This document shows positions 17,955-27,447 of a stretch of DNA of 64,000 nt, piece by piece. Every line of letters begins with the position of its first letter. The stretch's first letter is position 1. Below the pieces are notes generated by a model. It searched no databases, was not told the origin of the DNA, and worked only from the letters and a program-made list of their open reading frames with translations. The stretch comes from Bacteroidota bacterium (lineage in GTDB: Bacteria > Bacteroidota > Bacteroidia > Bacteroidales > FEN-979). The translations under genes and the position numbers were made by a program. The DNA lies in assembly GCA_026391355.1 (NCBI GenBank), contig JAPLDH010000047.1, positions 1 to 64,000 of the forward strand, read 5' to 3'.

Positions 17955-18791
17955 ATGACAAATATAACTGCTGCAGACGTTAATAAACTAAGGCAAATGA
18001 CAGGCGCCGGGATGATGGATTGTAAAAAGGCGCTCCAGGAATCTGAAGGTGATTTTGATAAAGCAATTGATAACCTCCGTAAAAAAGGACAAAAAGTAGC
18101 AGCAAAAAGGGCTGACAGGGATGCAAATGAAGGAATTGTACTTGCAAAAGCTACTGCAGACAATACTTATGCAGCCATGGTTATGTTGAATTGCGAAACC
18201 GATTTTGTAGGTAAAACTCAAGAGTTCAGGCAATTTGCAAAAGACATTCTTGATCTGGGCGTTAAAAACCGGGTTAAAACCCTGGACGAACTTTTACCCA
18301 TGAACCTGAATGGTATTACCATTGAGGCCAGGTTAAATGAAATGCTGGGTAAAACCGGAGAAAAAATTCAGATTGCTCATTATGAATATATTGAAGCCCC
18401 AGCCGTGTTTGCTTATAACCATCATGGAAACCGGCTTTCCACACTTTTGGGACTGAGTAAAAATGAGGTTAAAAATGTGCATGAGATCGGACATGAACTT
18501 GCAATGCAGGTTGCTGCTATGAATCCCATTGCCATTGATAAGGAAAATGTAACCCAGAATACCATCGACCGGGAAATCGAGATTGGTAAGGAACAAGCCC
18601 GCCAGGAAGGCAAACCGGAAGAGATGCTGGAAAAGATCGCTACCGGAAAACTTGCTAAATTCTTTAAGGAAAATACACTGCTGAACCAGGATTTTGTGAG
18701 AGATACAAAAAAAACCGTAAGGCAATTTATCTCCGGGCATGATAAAGACATGAATGTAACCGCATTCAAAAGGTTAATGCTGGGAGCATAA
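17955..18791 (+). CDS. tsf: Elongation factor Ts
   Basis: Nucleotide exchange factor for EF-Tu, 278 residues. The start at 17955 gives MTNITAADVNKLRQMTGAGMMDCKKALQE, the universal EF-Ts opening with the TGAGMMDCKKAL motif; the frame is open upstream into rpsB but that part is not coding. The core motif NCETDFVGKT is present. Last gene of the ribosomal operon, closed by a strong terminator. Confidence 0.97.
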   Translation: MTNITAADVNKLRQMTGAGMMDCKKALQESEGDFDKAIDNLRKKGQKVAAKRADRDANEGIVLAKATADNTYAAMVMLNCETDFVGKTQEFRQFAKDILDLGVKNRVKTLDELLPMNLNGITIEARLNEMLGKTGEKIQIAHYEYIEAPAVFAYNHHGNRLSTLLGLSKNEVKNVHEIGHELAMQVAAMNPIAIDKENVTQNTIDREIEIGKEQARQEGKPEEMLEKIATGKLAKFFKENTLLNQDFVRDTKKTVRQFISGHDKDMNVTAFKRLMLGA

Positions 18792-18805
18792 TTTTATAAA
18801 CCAAC

Positions 18806-18844
18806 AAAAAAAGGGATTATCTCTAACCGGGTAATCCCTTTTTT
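18806..18844 (+). terminator. Rho-independent terminator after tsf
   Basis: The inverted repeat GGGATTA/TAATCCC (18813-18819 and 18832-18838) has an A-run before it and a T-run after it, so the stem can extend through A-T pairs and works in both directions. It lies 15 bp after the tsf stop. Confidence 0.9.
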
Positions 18845-18880
18845 ATTGAACTTAACTTTTATTTTTCAACTGCTGTTGGG

Positions 18881-19585
18881 ATGGACCAGGATAAAAACAA
18901 AGATCGTATTTCAGAAATGTTTAACAGCATTTCTGATCGTTATGATTTTCTCAACCATTTTCTCTCTTTTGGCATCGACAGGTACTGGCGGAAGAAAGTG
19001 ATCAGATTACTGGAAAAGAAAAGACCGCGGGAGATACTGGATGTGGCCACCGGCACGGGAGACCTGGCCATTGCTCTTGCGCAACTTACTCCATCCGGGA
19101 TCATCGGGATTGATATCGCTGACAAGATGCTGGAATTAGCCATTGAAAAGGTTAAAAAAAGCAGACTTGATTCCGTTATCTCTTTTGAGATCGGGGATGC
19201 TTTGCGGATCCCTTTTCCGGATAATACATTTGATGCGGTAACAGTTGCATTTGGTGTCAGGAATTTTGAAGATCTTACCCTGGGCTTAACAGAGATGAAA
19301 AGAGTGCTTAAACCCTCCGGTTCCATGGTAATTCTTGAATTTTCCCAACCAGGCAGACTGTTTGGCATCCTTTACCGTGTCTATTCAACGTTCATCATTC
19401 CAATCGCAGGAAGGATGGTCTCAAAACATAATTTCGCATATCATTACCTGCCAGCGTCAGTAAAATCCTTTCCTTCGGGTGAGAAATTCCTCCGGATCCT
19501 TTATAATATTGGGCTGACACAATGCCATATGTATCCTTTAACCTTTGGAATTTCTACCATATATACCGGCGAAAAACCTGTATAA
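18881..19585 (+). CDS. menG/ubiE: Demethylmenaquinone methyltransferase
   Basis: Class I SAM-dependent methyltransferase that completes menaquinone by methylating demethylmenaquinone. The 234-residue protein has MFNSISDRYDFLNHFLSFGIDRYWR at the N-terminus, motif I DVATGTGDLAI, the UbiE signature region VAFGVRNFEDL, and FSQPGRLFGILYR. The start at 18881 is the only sensible ATG. porT follows after 2 bp, a gene pair often seen in Bacteroidota. Confidence 0.95.
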   Translation: MDQDKNKDRISEMFNSISDRYDFLNHFLSFGIDRYWRKKVIRLLEKKRPREILDVATGTGDLAIALAQLTPSGIIGIDIADKMLELAIEKVKKSRLDSVISFEIGDALRIPFPDNTFDAVTVAFGVRNFEDLTLGLTEMKRVLKPSGSMVILEFSQPGRLFGILYRVYSTFIIPIAGRMVSKHNFAYHYLPASVKSFPSGEKFLRILYNIGLTQCHMYPLTFGISTIYTGEKPV

Positions 19586-19587
19586 GG

Positions 19588-20451
19588 ATGGCAGGAGAGG
19601 ATTGGATTAAAATAAAAGATAAAAGGATACGTTTATTCCTGGTATTAACTTTAATAGGTTCGTTGAGGCACAATCGCAGAATTACATTTATTATCCTGCT
19701 ATTCATTCTTTTGTTTTCAGGAAAAGGATTTTCTCAGACCGGGAATAATTGGATATTGAATTTGCCACGGTATGATCAGGAACTGTTCCATTTTGGTTTT
19801 GTACTGGGTGTGAACCAAAGTTTAGTGACCATCCGTCCGATTTCTGATATGGCCACACATTCCTTCGACTCCACTTACCTTCCCGATATCCTGCCGGTAC
19901 CTGATTCGGGCAGGATATATTCAATTACCAGTACGGCAACCCCCGGTTTTGTAATTAGTATTGTGAGTGACCTGACAATAAACCAATACCTGAACCTGCG
20001 TTTCATTCCATCATTGGCTTTTGGCGACAGAACACTCAATTATTCCATTCTTGTATTCAGGAAAAACAATTCATCCATTATTTCAATTTCAAAGAAGGTT
20101 CCATCAACCTATGTAAATTTTCCGCTGGAACTGAAATTCAAATCGGCGCGCTATAATAATTTTGCGGCTTACCTTATGACCGGCGCACAATACACCCTCG
20201 ACCTGGCATCCCAGGCAAAGAAGAGAGAGCAAAGAGCGAACGGGGAGAAGATCGTGAAATTCAATGCAAGTGATATTTACGCTGAAGCAGGTGTAGGATT
20301 TGATTTTTACAACGAATGGTTCAAGTTTGGTCTTGAGCTGAAAATGATGTATGGTTGGTTTGATGTCCTGAAACGGGAAAGGAATATCTATACCAATGGT
20401 ATCGAATCACTGAAATCGAAAATATTCCAGATCTCATTTACTTTCGAATAA
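19588..20451 (+). CDS. porT: PorT family outer-membrane protein (T9SS/gliding)
   Basis: A 288-residue predicted outer-membrane beta-barrel protein. The start at 19588, two bases after the menG stop, gives a cationic N-terminus and a hydrophobic signal segment (ITFIILLFILLFSGKGFSQ) near residues 32-50. The mature part has amphipathic strands and the PorT-like sequences FHFGFVLGVNQSLVTIRP and FEITFTFE-like end (IFQISFTFE). PorT is required for export through the type IX secretion system in gingival and gliding species. The location after menG supports the call. Confidence 0.88.
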   Translation: MAGEDWIKIKDKRIRLFLVLTLIGSLRHNRRITFIILLFILLFSGKGFSQTGNNWILNLPRYDQELFHFGFVLGVNQSLVTIRPISDMATHSFDSTYLPDILPVPDSGRIYSITSTATPGFVISIVSDLTINQYLNLRFIPSLAFGDRTLNYSILVFRKNNSSIISISKKVPSTYVNFPLELKFKSARYNNFAAYLMTGAQYTLDLASQAKKREQRANGEKIVKFNASDIYAEAGVGFDFYNEWFKFGLELKMMYGWFDVLKRERNIYTNGIESLKSKIFQISFTFE

Positions 20452-20473
20452 TAACGGTTTCCTTCCTTTTTGA

Positions 20474-20481
20474 TATCTTTG
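20474..20481 (+). promoter_or_regulatory. Bacteroidota -7 box for coaD
   Basis: TATCTTTG fits TAnnTTTG exactly, 21 bp before the coaD ATG. No exact TTTG stands 19-20 bp upstream, so coaD may also be read from the menG-porT transcript. Confidence 0.45.
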
Positions 20482-20501
20482 TTCCTTTCATACCAACAGA
20501 A

Positions 20502-20972
20502 ATGAAAAACATTGCCGTATTCCCCGGTTCATTTGATCCGGTTACCCGTGGACATGAATCCATCATCAGGAGGGCGCTGCTGCTGTTTGATAAAATCATC
20601 ATTGCCGTGGGGGATAATCCTGAAAAACGTGCCTATTTCCCTTTTGAAAAAAGGATGCACTGGCTTGATCAATTATTCGGTAAAGAGAAAAAAATCGAAG
20701 TCAGGAAATACAGCGGATTGACCGTAGATTTTTGTAAAGCAGTCAACGCAAACTTTATTCTCAGGGGATTAAGGACCTCTGCAGATTTCGAATTCGAAAG
20801 AACCATCGGCCAGGTAAACAAAGTACTGGATAATCGAATTGAAACGATATTTCTGCTCACGGTGCCTGAGTACACTGCCCTTAGCTCTTCCGTGGTTAGG
20901 GAGATTATTATCAATGGCGGTGATCCGGGCAAGTTTGTACCGGATTGTATTGATCTGGGCGGAAAAAAATAA
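20502..20972 (+). CDS. coaD: Phosphopantetheine adenylyltransferase
   Basis: Transfers AMP from ATP to 4'-phosphopantetheine, the penultimate step of coenzyme A synthesis. The 156-residue protein has the nucleotidyltransferase motif AVFPGSFDPVTRGHESI (T/HxGH) near the start, GLTVDFCKAVNANFILRGLRTSADFEFE in the middle, and YTALSSSVVREI near the end. Length is normal for the family (about 160). Confidence 0.97.
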   Translation: MKNIAVFPGSFDPVTRGHESIIRRALLLFDKIIIAVGDNPEKRAYFPFEKRMHWLDQLFGKEKKIEVRKYSGLTVDFCKAVNANFILRGLRTSADFEFERTIGQVNKVLDNRIETIFLLTVPEYTALSSSVVREIIINGGDPGKFVPDCIDLGGKK

Positions 20973-20999
20973 TGGATCACCAGGAAAAACAAATTACGA

Positions 21000-22400
21000 A
21001 TGACCTTCAATAAAATTAAGATTCTGATTGGTATATTAATCCTACCTGTTTTCACCTGGGGGCAGGTTACCAATATCAAAGGGTCAGCCCCCGGAGCTGA
21101 AAGAAGAACAATTCACCTGATGGTTCCCGGAGATCTTATCACTTTTTGGGAAAAAGACCTGGCTGAATCCTCCATCGATTCCATCGGGCAATTCTCATTG
21201 CAACTTGCATTGAAAACCCCGGTTTACGCAAGTCTGAACATCGATTTTCACCGGGTCGATATCTTCCTGGAACCCGGAAAAACCTATACTATCAAATGTA
21301 ATCCAATGAACTACAAATTGATAACTGAGGTAAACCCATTAATGCAATCGCAAAACATTGAGGTGGAATTTGTCAATTCAGATTCAGAAGACCTGAATGT
21401 TCTTATTACAAAATTCAATGTTCTGTATAACAATTTTATCCTTCAGAATTTCAACGATCTATACCGTGACCGGAATAAAGCAAAACTTGATACCTTCCGC
21501 CGGCAGGTCGTTACTTCCTTCCCTGAAAGAAAAAACGGCTACTTTGCTTCTTATATACATTATAAAATAGCCGGTCTTGAACAACTTGCCCAAGCCTTTA
21601 GCAAGCCTCAGCTCGCAAAAAAGTATTTTATGGAATCACCGATCCTGTATGAGAATGTCGAATACATGGACTTTTTTAACCAGTACTTTGCCAAACACCT
21701 GACGGCTACATCCAGGGTTTTAAAATTCACCGATTACACGTCAATACTGAATACTGCCGGGAGTTATCAGAACATGATGAAAGTCCTGGATAAGGATACG
21801 ATACTCAGGAAACCGCAATTCCGGGAGTTGGTAATGCTGAAAGGATTAATGGAAATGTTCAGCATGAGCGGGTACAACCAGGAAAGCGTACTTTCCCTGA
21901 TGAGAACCATTTCTACTGACAGTAAGTTCATGGAAAACAGGGAAGTTGCTTTGGATATGATCCTTTTCCTGACCAGGCTCAGGGCAGGTACCCCGGCACC
22001 GGGATTCAAATTGCAGGCCAGGGACGGGAAGATGATTTCAAGTACGGACTTCAAAGGTAAACCGCTGTTGTTGAATTTCTGGACTACCTATTGCCAGAGA
22101 TGTCTGACCGAAATGGATATGATGAAACCCTTGTATGAGAAATATAAGGATAAAATGAATTTTGTGAGTATATCTGCGGATAACCAGTTCCAGAAGATGC
22201 TCTATTTTATTAACATGAAAACCGATTTTACCTGGCAATTTCTCTATATCGGTGATCAATGGCAGCTTTTAAAGGATTATGATGTACGCAGCTATCCATT
22301 ATTCGTTTTGATAGATGAAAAGGGAAATATCTGTAAGTACCCTGCAGAACTTCCGGATGCCGGGTTGGGAGAATCGATTGATAAGCTGTTGTCGCCTTAG
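21000..22400 (+). CDS. TlpA-like thioredoxin-fold protein, exported
   Basis: A 466-residue protein with a signal peptide (IKILIGILILPVFTWGQ), a DUF4369-like beta N-terminal domain (about 20-130), a helical middle, and a C-terminal TlpA/ResA-like thioredoxin domain from about residue 325 (APGFKLQARDGKMISSTDFKGKPLLLNFWTTYC). The active site is YCQRC, Cys365 and Cys368, in place of the usual WCxxC; the cis-Pro region is YDVRSYPLFVLID. Probably a periplasmic thiol-disulfide reductase. It lies 27 bp after coaD. Confidence 0.85.
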   Translation: MTFNKIKILIGILILPVFTWGQVTNIKGSAPGAERRTIHLMVPGDLITFWEKDLAESSIDSIGQFSLQLALKTPVYASLNIDFHRVDIFLEPGKTYTIKCNPMNYKLITEVNPLMQSQNIEVEFVNSDSEDLNVLITKFNVLYNNFILQNFNDLYRDRNKAKLDTFRRQVVTSFPERKNGYFASYIHYKIAGLEQLAQAFSKPQLAKKYFMESPILYENVEYMDFFNQYFAKHLTATSRVLKFTDYTSILNTAGSYQNMMKVLDKDTILRKPQFRELVMLKGLMEMFSMSGYNQESVLSLMRTISTDSKFMENREVALDMILFLTRLRAGTPAPGFKLQARDGKMISSTDFKGKPLLLNFWTTYCQRCLTEMDMMKPLYEKYKDKMNFVSISADNQFQKMLYFINMKTDFTWQFLYIGDQWQLLKDYDVRSYPLFVLIDEKGNICKYPAELPDAGLGESIDKLLSP

Positions 22401-22541
22401 AATTGATGGCAGGAAAGGAACCTGTACTGGTTTTTATTACTTTTGCCGGGTTGTTATACTGAACGTTTGAGTTTGCGTTTTTTTGCAATCCTGAAAAGTC
22501 GGAGTATGACAAAAGATAATGATTGATATAGAATTCTGGTT

Positions 22542-25500
22542 ATGATTAGTATGTTTAGGAAAATGCTGGGAAATAAATCCCAAAGAGACATCAGGGTAAT
22601 CGAGCCTGTTGTTGAAAAGACGATTGAGTTTTATGAAGAAATTAAAAAGCTCAGCAATGATGAATTGAGGGATAAAACAATAGAATTCAAAAACCGTATC
22701 AAGGATTACTTATCTGCTAAGGAGAACGAGATTGAGGAGTTAAAGGTAACACTCAATTCCGATGATGTAGATATTGAGGAGAAGGAAAATCTCTATTCTG
22801 TGTTGGATCGTCTCGAAAAGGAATCTTATGACCTCACGCAGGAGATACTGAACGAGATCCTCCCCGAGGCTTTTGCTGTTGTAAAGGATACTGCCAGGCG
22901 ATTTTTTGAAAATGATTATATCGAGGTCACGGCGACACAGATTGACAGGGACCTGGCTGCCAGGAAGGACAATGTCGAGATAAACGGCGATAAAGCACGT
23001 TTTCTGAGTAATTGGATGGCCGGGGGAAACATGATTCGTTGGGATATGGTTCATTATGATGTCCAGCTTATTGGAGGAGTTGTGCTGCACCAGGGAAAGA
23101 TCTCCGAAATGGCTACCGGTGAAGGGAAAACGTTGGTTGCAACACTCCCGATCTATGTCAATGCATTGCCCGGTAAAGGAGTTCATATCGTTACAGTGAA
23201 TGATTACCTCGCAAAACGTGACTCGGAATGGATGGGGATGCTGTTTGAATTTCATGGGATGAAGGTTGATTGCATCGACAGGCATGAGCCGAATACCGAG
23301 GCAAGGAGAAATGCTTACCTGGCGGATGTTACTTATGGCACAAACAATGAGTTCGGGTTCGATTACCTTCGTGATAACATGACAGGGAATCCTGAAGAGA
23401 TGGTTCAACGCCCGCATAACTATGCAATTGTTGACGAGGTCGACTCTGTGCTGATCGATGATGCCAGAACACCATTGATCATTTCCGGACCCACCCCTAA
23501 AGGGGATAACCAGGCCTTTGAAGAACTTAAACCACAGGTGGTAAAACTGTATAATGCCCAGCGGAACCTGGTTACACGTTTACTTTCCGAAGCAAAAGCC
23601 CTGAGTGAAGATACAAATAATGCTGATAATATTAAAAAAGCTGGAGAGCAGGTTTTTCGCAGCTTCCGCGGGTTGCCTAAAAACAAGCCACTTATTAAAT
23701 TTCTCAGCGAGCCGGGTATTAGAGCCCTCATGCAGAAAACCGAGAACTTTTATCTTGCCGAACAGGCAAAACATATGCACATTATCGATGATGAACTCTA
23801 TTTTGTGATCGATGAAAAGAACAATCAAATAGAACTTACGGAGAAAGGAATAGACCTGCTTACTGAATCCTACGACGATCCTGGACTATTTATTCTCCCT
23901 GATATGGGTAATGTAATAGCAGAACTTGAAAAGCTGAATATACCCGAAGAAGAGAAACTGGAAAAGAAGAACCAGTTGATGATTGATTATTCCATCAAAT
24001 CGGAAAGAGTTCATACCGTCAATCAATTATTGAAAGCCTATGCCCTTTTTGACAAGGACGTCGAATATGTCGTACTTGACAATAAGGTGAAAATCGTGGA
24101 TGAGCAAACCGGCCGTATCCTCGAAGGCAGGAGATATTCCGACGGACTGCACCAGGCAATTGAAGCAAAAGAGAGTGTGAAGGTGGAAGCGGCAACCCAA
24201 ACCTATGCCACAATCACCCTTCAGAATTATTTCAGGATGTACAAGAAACTGGCAGGTATGACAGGAACGGCTGAAACAGAAGCCGGGGAGTTCTGGGATA
24301 TCTACAAGCTGGATTGCGTGGTGATCCCGACCAACCGGAAAGTGACCCGTGATGACCGCCAGGATCTGGTTTACAAGACTAAAAGAGAGAAGTTCAACGC
24401 TGTGATCGACGAAATCAGTAACCTGATCAAAATAGGACGTCCTGTGCTGGTGGGAACAACATCTGTTGAAACCTCTGAACTGTTAAGCAGGATGTTAACC
24501 CGCCAGAAAATCAAACACAATGTTTTAAATGCCAAACTTCACCAGAAGGAGGCAGACATCGTGGCGGAAGCCGGACAGGCTGGCACAGTAACCATTGCTA
24601 CCAACATGGCCGGTAGAGGTACTGACATCAAACTCGGAAAAGGGGTAAAAGAGGCCGGTGGTCTTGCAATTTTTGGTACCGAACGTCATGAATCACGCCG
24701 GGTTGACCGTCAGTTGCGAGGACGATCCGGAAGGCAGGGAGACCCCGGCAGTTCCCAGTTCTTTGTTTCGCTCGAAGACGATCTGATGCGCATGTTTGGG
24801 TCGGAAAGGATTGCAAAGATCATGGACCGGCTTGGAATCAAGGAAGGAGAAGTGATCCAGCATTCCATGATCACAAAATCCATCGAAAGAGCACAAAAGA
24901 AAGTGGAAGAGAACAACTTCGGGATACGTAAACGTTTGCTCGAATATGATGATGTGATGAACATCCAGCGTGAAGCAATCTATAAGAAACGACATCACGC
25001 ATTATTTGGCGAACGTCTCGCCGTGGATATTTCAAATATGATTTACGATGTCTGTGAAACTGTTGTCCTTGATCACCAGGAAAACAGGGATTTTGCAGGT
25101 TTCAAAATTGAACTTCTGAAGGAATTCGCGTGCGATTCACCGTTTGATGAGAAAACCTTTTATTCCCTCAGCAGCGATGAAATTAATGACCAGGTTTACG
25201 ATTTTGTTTATAAAAGATATAAGGCCAAAGGGGAAGCCATTGTTCAAAAAACATTTCCCATTATTAAGTTTGTTTATGAGAATGAGTCAAAGTTTGAGAA
25301 TATTGCAATTCCGGTGACTGACGGTATTAAATCGATGCAGGTTGTCGCAAACCTGAAGAAAGCATTCGACGATAAAGGAAAGGAGGTTGTTCTTTCAATC
25401 GAAAAAGGCATTGTTCTTGGAATGATCGACAATGCATGGAAAGAGCATCTGAGAGAGATGGACGACCTCAAGCAATCGGTTCAGAATGCTGCTTATGAGC

Positions 25501-25832
25501 AAAAAGATCCATTGCTCATTTATAAGTTTGAATCGTTCCAACTATTTAAAAGTATGGTGCAACGCACCAATAAGGAGATCACCTCATTCCTGATCCGGTC
25601 GGATGTGCCTATCGATGAACCCCAGAAGGTGAAAGAAGCCCATGTTCCTAAGCGTACCGACCGGAGCCGATTCAGGGAAGAACGTTCCGACCTTCTTTCC
25701 CAGGCGAATACGAATACGCAGGAACAACAGAAACCGCAACCGGTCCATGTTGAAAAAAAAGTAGGAAGGAATGATCTATGTCCATGCGGCAGCGGGAAGA
25801 AGTACAAGAACTGCCATGGCGCCGGCGCCTGA
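22542..25832 (+). CDS. secA: Preprotein translocase ATPase SecA
   Basis: Motor of the Sec translocase. The 1096-residue protein has Walker [12 protein letters not shown] at about 190-200, the DEAD-like [20 protein letters not shown], motif [23 protein letters not shown] split over the second helicase domain, and the zinc-binding C-terminus [14 protein letters not shown]. Length fits Bacteroidota SecA, which has an insertion of about 200 residues between the first ATPase motifs and the preprotein-binding domain. The ATG at 22542 fits the family N-terminus. The stop is followed within 10 bp by a heptamer array. Confidence 0.98.
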   Translation: MISMFRKMLGNKSQRDIRVIEPVVEKTIEFYEEIKKLSNDELRDKTIEFKNRIKDYLSAKENEIEELKVTLNSDDVDIEEKENLYSVLDRLEKESYDLTQEILNEILPEAFAVVKDTARRFFENDYIEVTATQIDRDLAARKDNVEINGDKARFLSNWMAGGNMIRWDMVHYDVQLIGGVVLHQGKISEMATGEGKTLVATLPIYVNALPGKGVHIVTVNDYLAKRDSEWMGMLFEFHGMKVDCIDRHEPNTEARRNAYLADVTYGTNNEFGFDYLRDNMTGNPEEMVQRPHNYAIVDEVDSVLIDDARTPLIISGPTPKGDNQAFEELKPQVVKLYNAQRNLVTRLLSEAKALSEDTNNADNIKKAGEQVFRSFRGLPKNKPLIKFLSEPGIRALMQKTENFYLAEQAKHMHIIDDELYFVIDEKNNQIELTEKGIDLLTESYDDPGLFILPDMGNVIAELEKLNIPEEEKLEKKNQLMIDYSIKSERVHTVNQLLKAYALFDKDVEYVVLDNKVKIVDEQTGRILEGRRYSDGLHQAIEAKESVKVEAATQTYATITLQNYFRMYKKLAGMTGTAETEAGEFWDIYKLDCVVIPTNRKVTRDDRQDLVYKTKREKFNAVIDEISNLIKIGRPVLVGTTSVETSELLSRMLTRQKIKHNVLNAKLHQKEADIVAEAGQAGTVTIATNMAGRGTDIKLGKGVKEAGGLAIFGTERHESRRVDRQLRGRSGRQGDPGSSQFFVSLEDDLMRMFGSERIAKIMDRLGIKEGEVIQHSMITKSIERAQKKVEENNFGIRKRLLEYDDVMNIQREAIYKKRHHALFGERLAVDISNMIYDVCETVVLDHQENRDFAGFKIELLKEFACDSPFDEKTFYSLSSDEINDQVYDFVYKRYKAKGEAIVQKTFPIIKFVYENESKFENIAIPVTDGIKSMQVVANLKKAFDDKGKEVVLSIEKGIVLGMIDNAWKEHLREMDDLKQSVQNAAYEQKDPLLIYKFESFQLFKSMVQRTNKEITSFLIRSDVPIDEPQKVKEAHVPKRTDRSRFREERSDLLSQANTNTQEQQKPQPVHVEKKVGRNDLCPCGSGKKYKNCHGAGA

Positions 25833-25839
25833 CCAATGT

Positions 25840-25895
25840 CTTACGACTTACAACTTACGACTTACGACTTACGACTTACGACTTACGACTTACGA
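25840..25895 (+). repeat. Eight tandem 7-bp units (CTTACGA)
   Basis: CTTACGA is repeated eight times without spacers, with a single changed base in the second unit (CTTACAA). This is the most regular array in the window. It fills the space between secA (stop 25832) and pyrH (ATG 25911). Confidence 0.92.
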
Positions 25896-25910
25896 CTAAT
25901 TGACTAAGAT

Positions 25911-26615
25911 ATGAAATTAAAAAGAATTCTGTTAAAATTGAGTGGTGAAGCCCTGATGGGTAAGCAGCAATATGGCATCGATCAGGAAAGACTTGCGGAG
26001 TACGCTGAAGAGATCCGCTCGGTAGTGGCCGGAAAAATTGAAGTTGCCATTGTGATGGGTGGGGGAAATATATTTCGTGGATTACAGGGTACAGGTGGCG
26101 GAATTGACCGGGTTCAGGGTGATTATATGGGTATGCTTGCAACGGTTATCAATTCAATGGCACTTCAATCAGCCCTGGAACAGGCAGGAGTGAAATCCAG
26201 GGTTTTGTCAGGAATTGCAATCGAACCAATTTGTGAAGCCATGAGCCGGAGGAAAGCGATCGGTTACCTGGAAAAAGGGGAGGTGGTCATCATCAGTGGC
26301 GGCACAGGAAATCCCTATTTTACAACCGATACTGCCGCTGCTTTAAGGGCGGTTGAGATAAAGGCAGACGCCATGTTGAAAGGAACCCGGGTGGATGGGG
26401 TTTATTCCGCTGATCCGGAAAAAGACAAATCAGCAGTGAAATATGATACCCTCACTTTTGATGAAGCCTATGAGAAAGGGCTTAAGATCATGGATCTCAC
26501 TGCCTTTACCCTCTGCAAGGAAAACAAACTGCCGGTTGTGGTCTTTAATATGAATGTGCCGGGAACCCTTTTAAGAATTGTTAATGGTGAAAAGATTGGA
26601 ACGATGATAAAATAA
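25911..26615 (+). CDS. pyrH: UMP kinase
   Basis: Phosphorylates UMP to UDP. A 234-residue amino-acid-kinase-fold protein with KRILLKLSGEALMG at the start, VMGGGNIFRGLQ, the GDYMGMLATVINSMALQ helix, and GTGNPYFTTDTAAALRA. Family length is about 236-240. pyrH followed by frr is a widely conserved order. The stop codon touches the ACTGGTGA repeat. Confidence 0.97.
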   Translation: MKLKRILLKLSGEALMGKQQYGIDQERLAEYAEEIRSVVAGKIEVAIVMGGGNIFRGLQGTGGGIDRVQGDYMGMLATVINSMALQSALEQAGVKSRVLSGIAIEPICEAMSRRKAIGYLEKGEVVIISGGTGNPYFTTDTAAALRAVEIKADAMLKGTRVDGVYSADPEKDKSAVKYDTLTFDEAYEKGLKIMDLTAFTLCKENKLPVVVFNMNVPGTLLRIVNGEKIGTMIK

Positions 26616-26638
26616 CTGGTGAACTGGTGAACTGGCGA
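26615..26638 (+). repeat. Three tandem 8-bp units (ACTGGTGA)
   Basis: ACTGGTGA, ACTGGTGA, ACTGGCGA. The first base of the array is the last base of the pyrH stop codon. Lies in the pyrH-frr spacer (169 bp), which also holds the array at 26682-26713. Confidence 0.75.
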
Positions 26639-26681
26639 GCAAGGAAATTCCTGAATTATTGATTTGAAGATTTGAAAACTC

Positions 26682-26713
26682 TGTGCCTTTGTACCTTTGT
26701 CACCTTGTCACTT
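26682..26713 (+). repeat. Four tandem 8-bp units (TGTACCTT type)
   Basis: TGTGCCTT, TGTACCTT, TGTCACCT, TGTCACTT. The junction of units two and three contains TACCTTTG (26692-26699), a full TAnnTTTG promoter box, with a TTTG at 26671-26674 (17-bp spacer). The array may therefore double as the frr promoter. Confidence 0.65.
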
Positions 26714-26784
26714 TTTTGTAAAAGAGACCAAAAAAAGGAACCTGTATTATTTTATTTGATCTGGAAAAAGTAAGCTGATAGATT

Positions 26785-27348
26785 ATGAACGACGAAGTCG
26801 AATTTTGCCTGGAGGAGGCCAAAGAAGGAATGGGAAATGCCATTGTGCATCTTGAACGGGAGTTTCAGAAAATCCGTGCAGGGAAAGCCAGTCCACAAAT
26901 GCTGGATGGGGTCAGGATCGATTATTATGGAGTTAATACCCCAATCGATCAAACTGCAAATATCAGCTCACCGGATGCCCGGCAGATCATTGTTCAACCC
27001 TGGGATAAAAGCGTGATCGGGCTCATAGAAAAAGCCATCCTTGCTGCAAACCTGGGTTTCAATCCCAGGAATGAAGGTGATATCCTGAGAATCGTTGTTC
27101 CTACCCTTACAGAAGAACGTCGAAAAGACCTTGTTAAAAGGGCAAGAACGGAAGCAGAAAATGCCAGGATCAGCGTCCGCAATATCCGTCGCCTTGCAAA
27201 TGATACTGCTAAAAAGCTTGAAAAAGACGGCATTCCGGAAGATGAGGTGGATAAACTTGAAGAAGATATCCAGAAATTAACCGACGAGTTTATCTCTATG
27301 GTTGATAAAATCCTGGAAACAAAGGAAAAAGATATTATGACGGTATAA
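26785..27348 (+). CDS. frr: Ribosome recycling factor
   Basis: Splits the post-termination ribosome together with EF-G. The 187-residue protein matches the family in length, with IRAGKASPQMLDGVRIDYYG, PLxQxANIS-like TPIDQTANISSPDARQ, and RVPTLTEERR-type VPTLTEERRKDLVKRA. It follows pyrH as usual. The stop is followed by a heptamer array and a long hairpin before a convergent gene. Confidence 0.97.
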   Translation: MNDEVEFCLEEAKEGMGNAIVHLEREFQKIRAGKASPQMLDGVRIDYYGVNTPIDQTANISSPDARQIIVQPWDKSVIGLIEKAILAANLGFNPRNEGDILRIVVPTLTEERRKDLVKRARTEAENARISVRNIRRLANDTAKKLEKDGIPEDEVDKLEEDIQKLTDEFISMVDKILETKEKDIMTV

Positions 27349-27353
27349 AATAC

Positions 27354-27374
27354 AGTCGGCAGTCGGCAGTCGGC
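27354..27374 (+). repeat. Three tandem 7-bp units (AGTCGGC)
   Basis: AGTCGGC occurs three times in a row, then decays to AATCAGA. It starts 6 bp after the frr stop and is followed at once by the inverted repeat at 27381-27441. Confidence 0.75.
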
Positions 27375-27380
27375 AATCAG

Positions 27381-27441
27381 AGACCTTCCAGGTTTCAGAT
27401 AGCTGGTGGTAATCACTTTCTAATTGAAACCTGGAAGGTCT
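27381..27441. terminator. Long perfect inverted repeat between convergent frr and GH20 genes
   Basis: A 16-bp perfect stem: AGACCTTCCAGGTTTC at 27381-27396 and its reverse complement at 27426-27441, with a 29-nt loop. It lies between two converging stop codons, so it can work as a bidirectional terminator or be a REP-like palindrome. It has no T-run. Similar CCTTCCAGG palindromes are, from memory, frequent in other Bacteroidota genomes. Confidence 0.7.
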
Positions 27442-27447
27442 GGCTTA

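Noticed and set aside
17570-18163. 197-residue minus-strand frame over the end of rpsB and start of tsf
   Set aside because: Covers two real genes, and its Ser/Phe/Ile-rich composition is what the antisense of Asp/Glu/Lys-rich sequence gives.
22740-23417. 225-residue minus-strand frame inside secA
   Set aside because: It is antisense to a highly conserved part of SecA and shows no domain or signal; a shadow of the secA codon pattern.
25840-25895. CTTACGA array as a CRISPR
   Set aside because: Units are 7 bp without spacers, and no cas gene is near. It is a simple tandem repeat.
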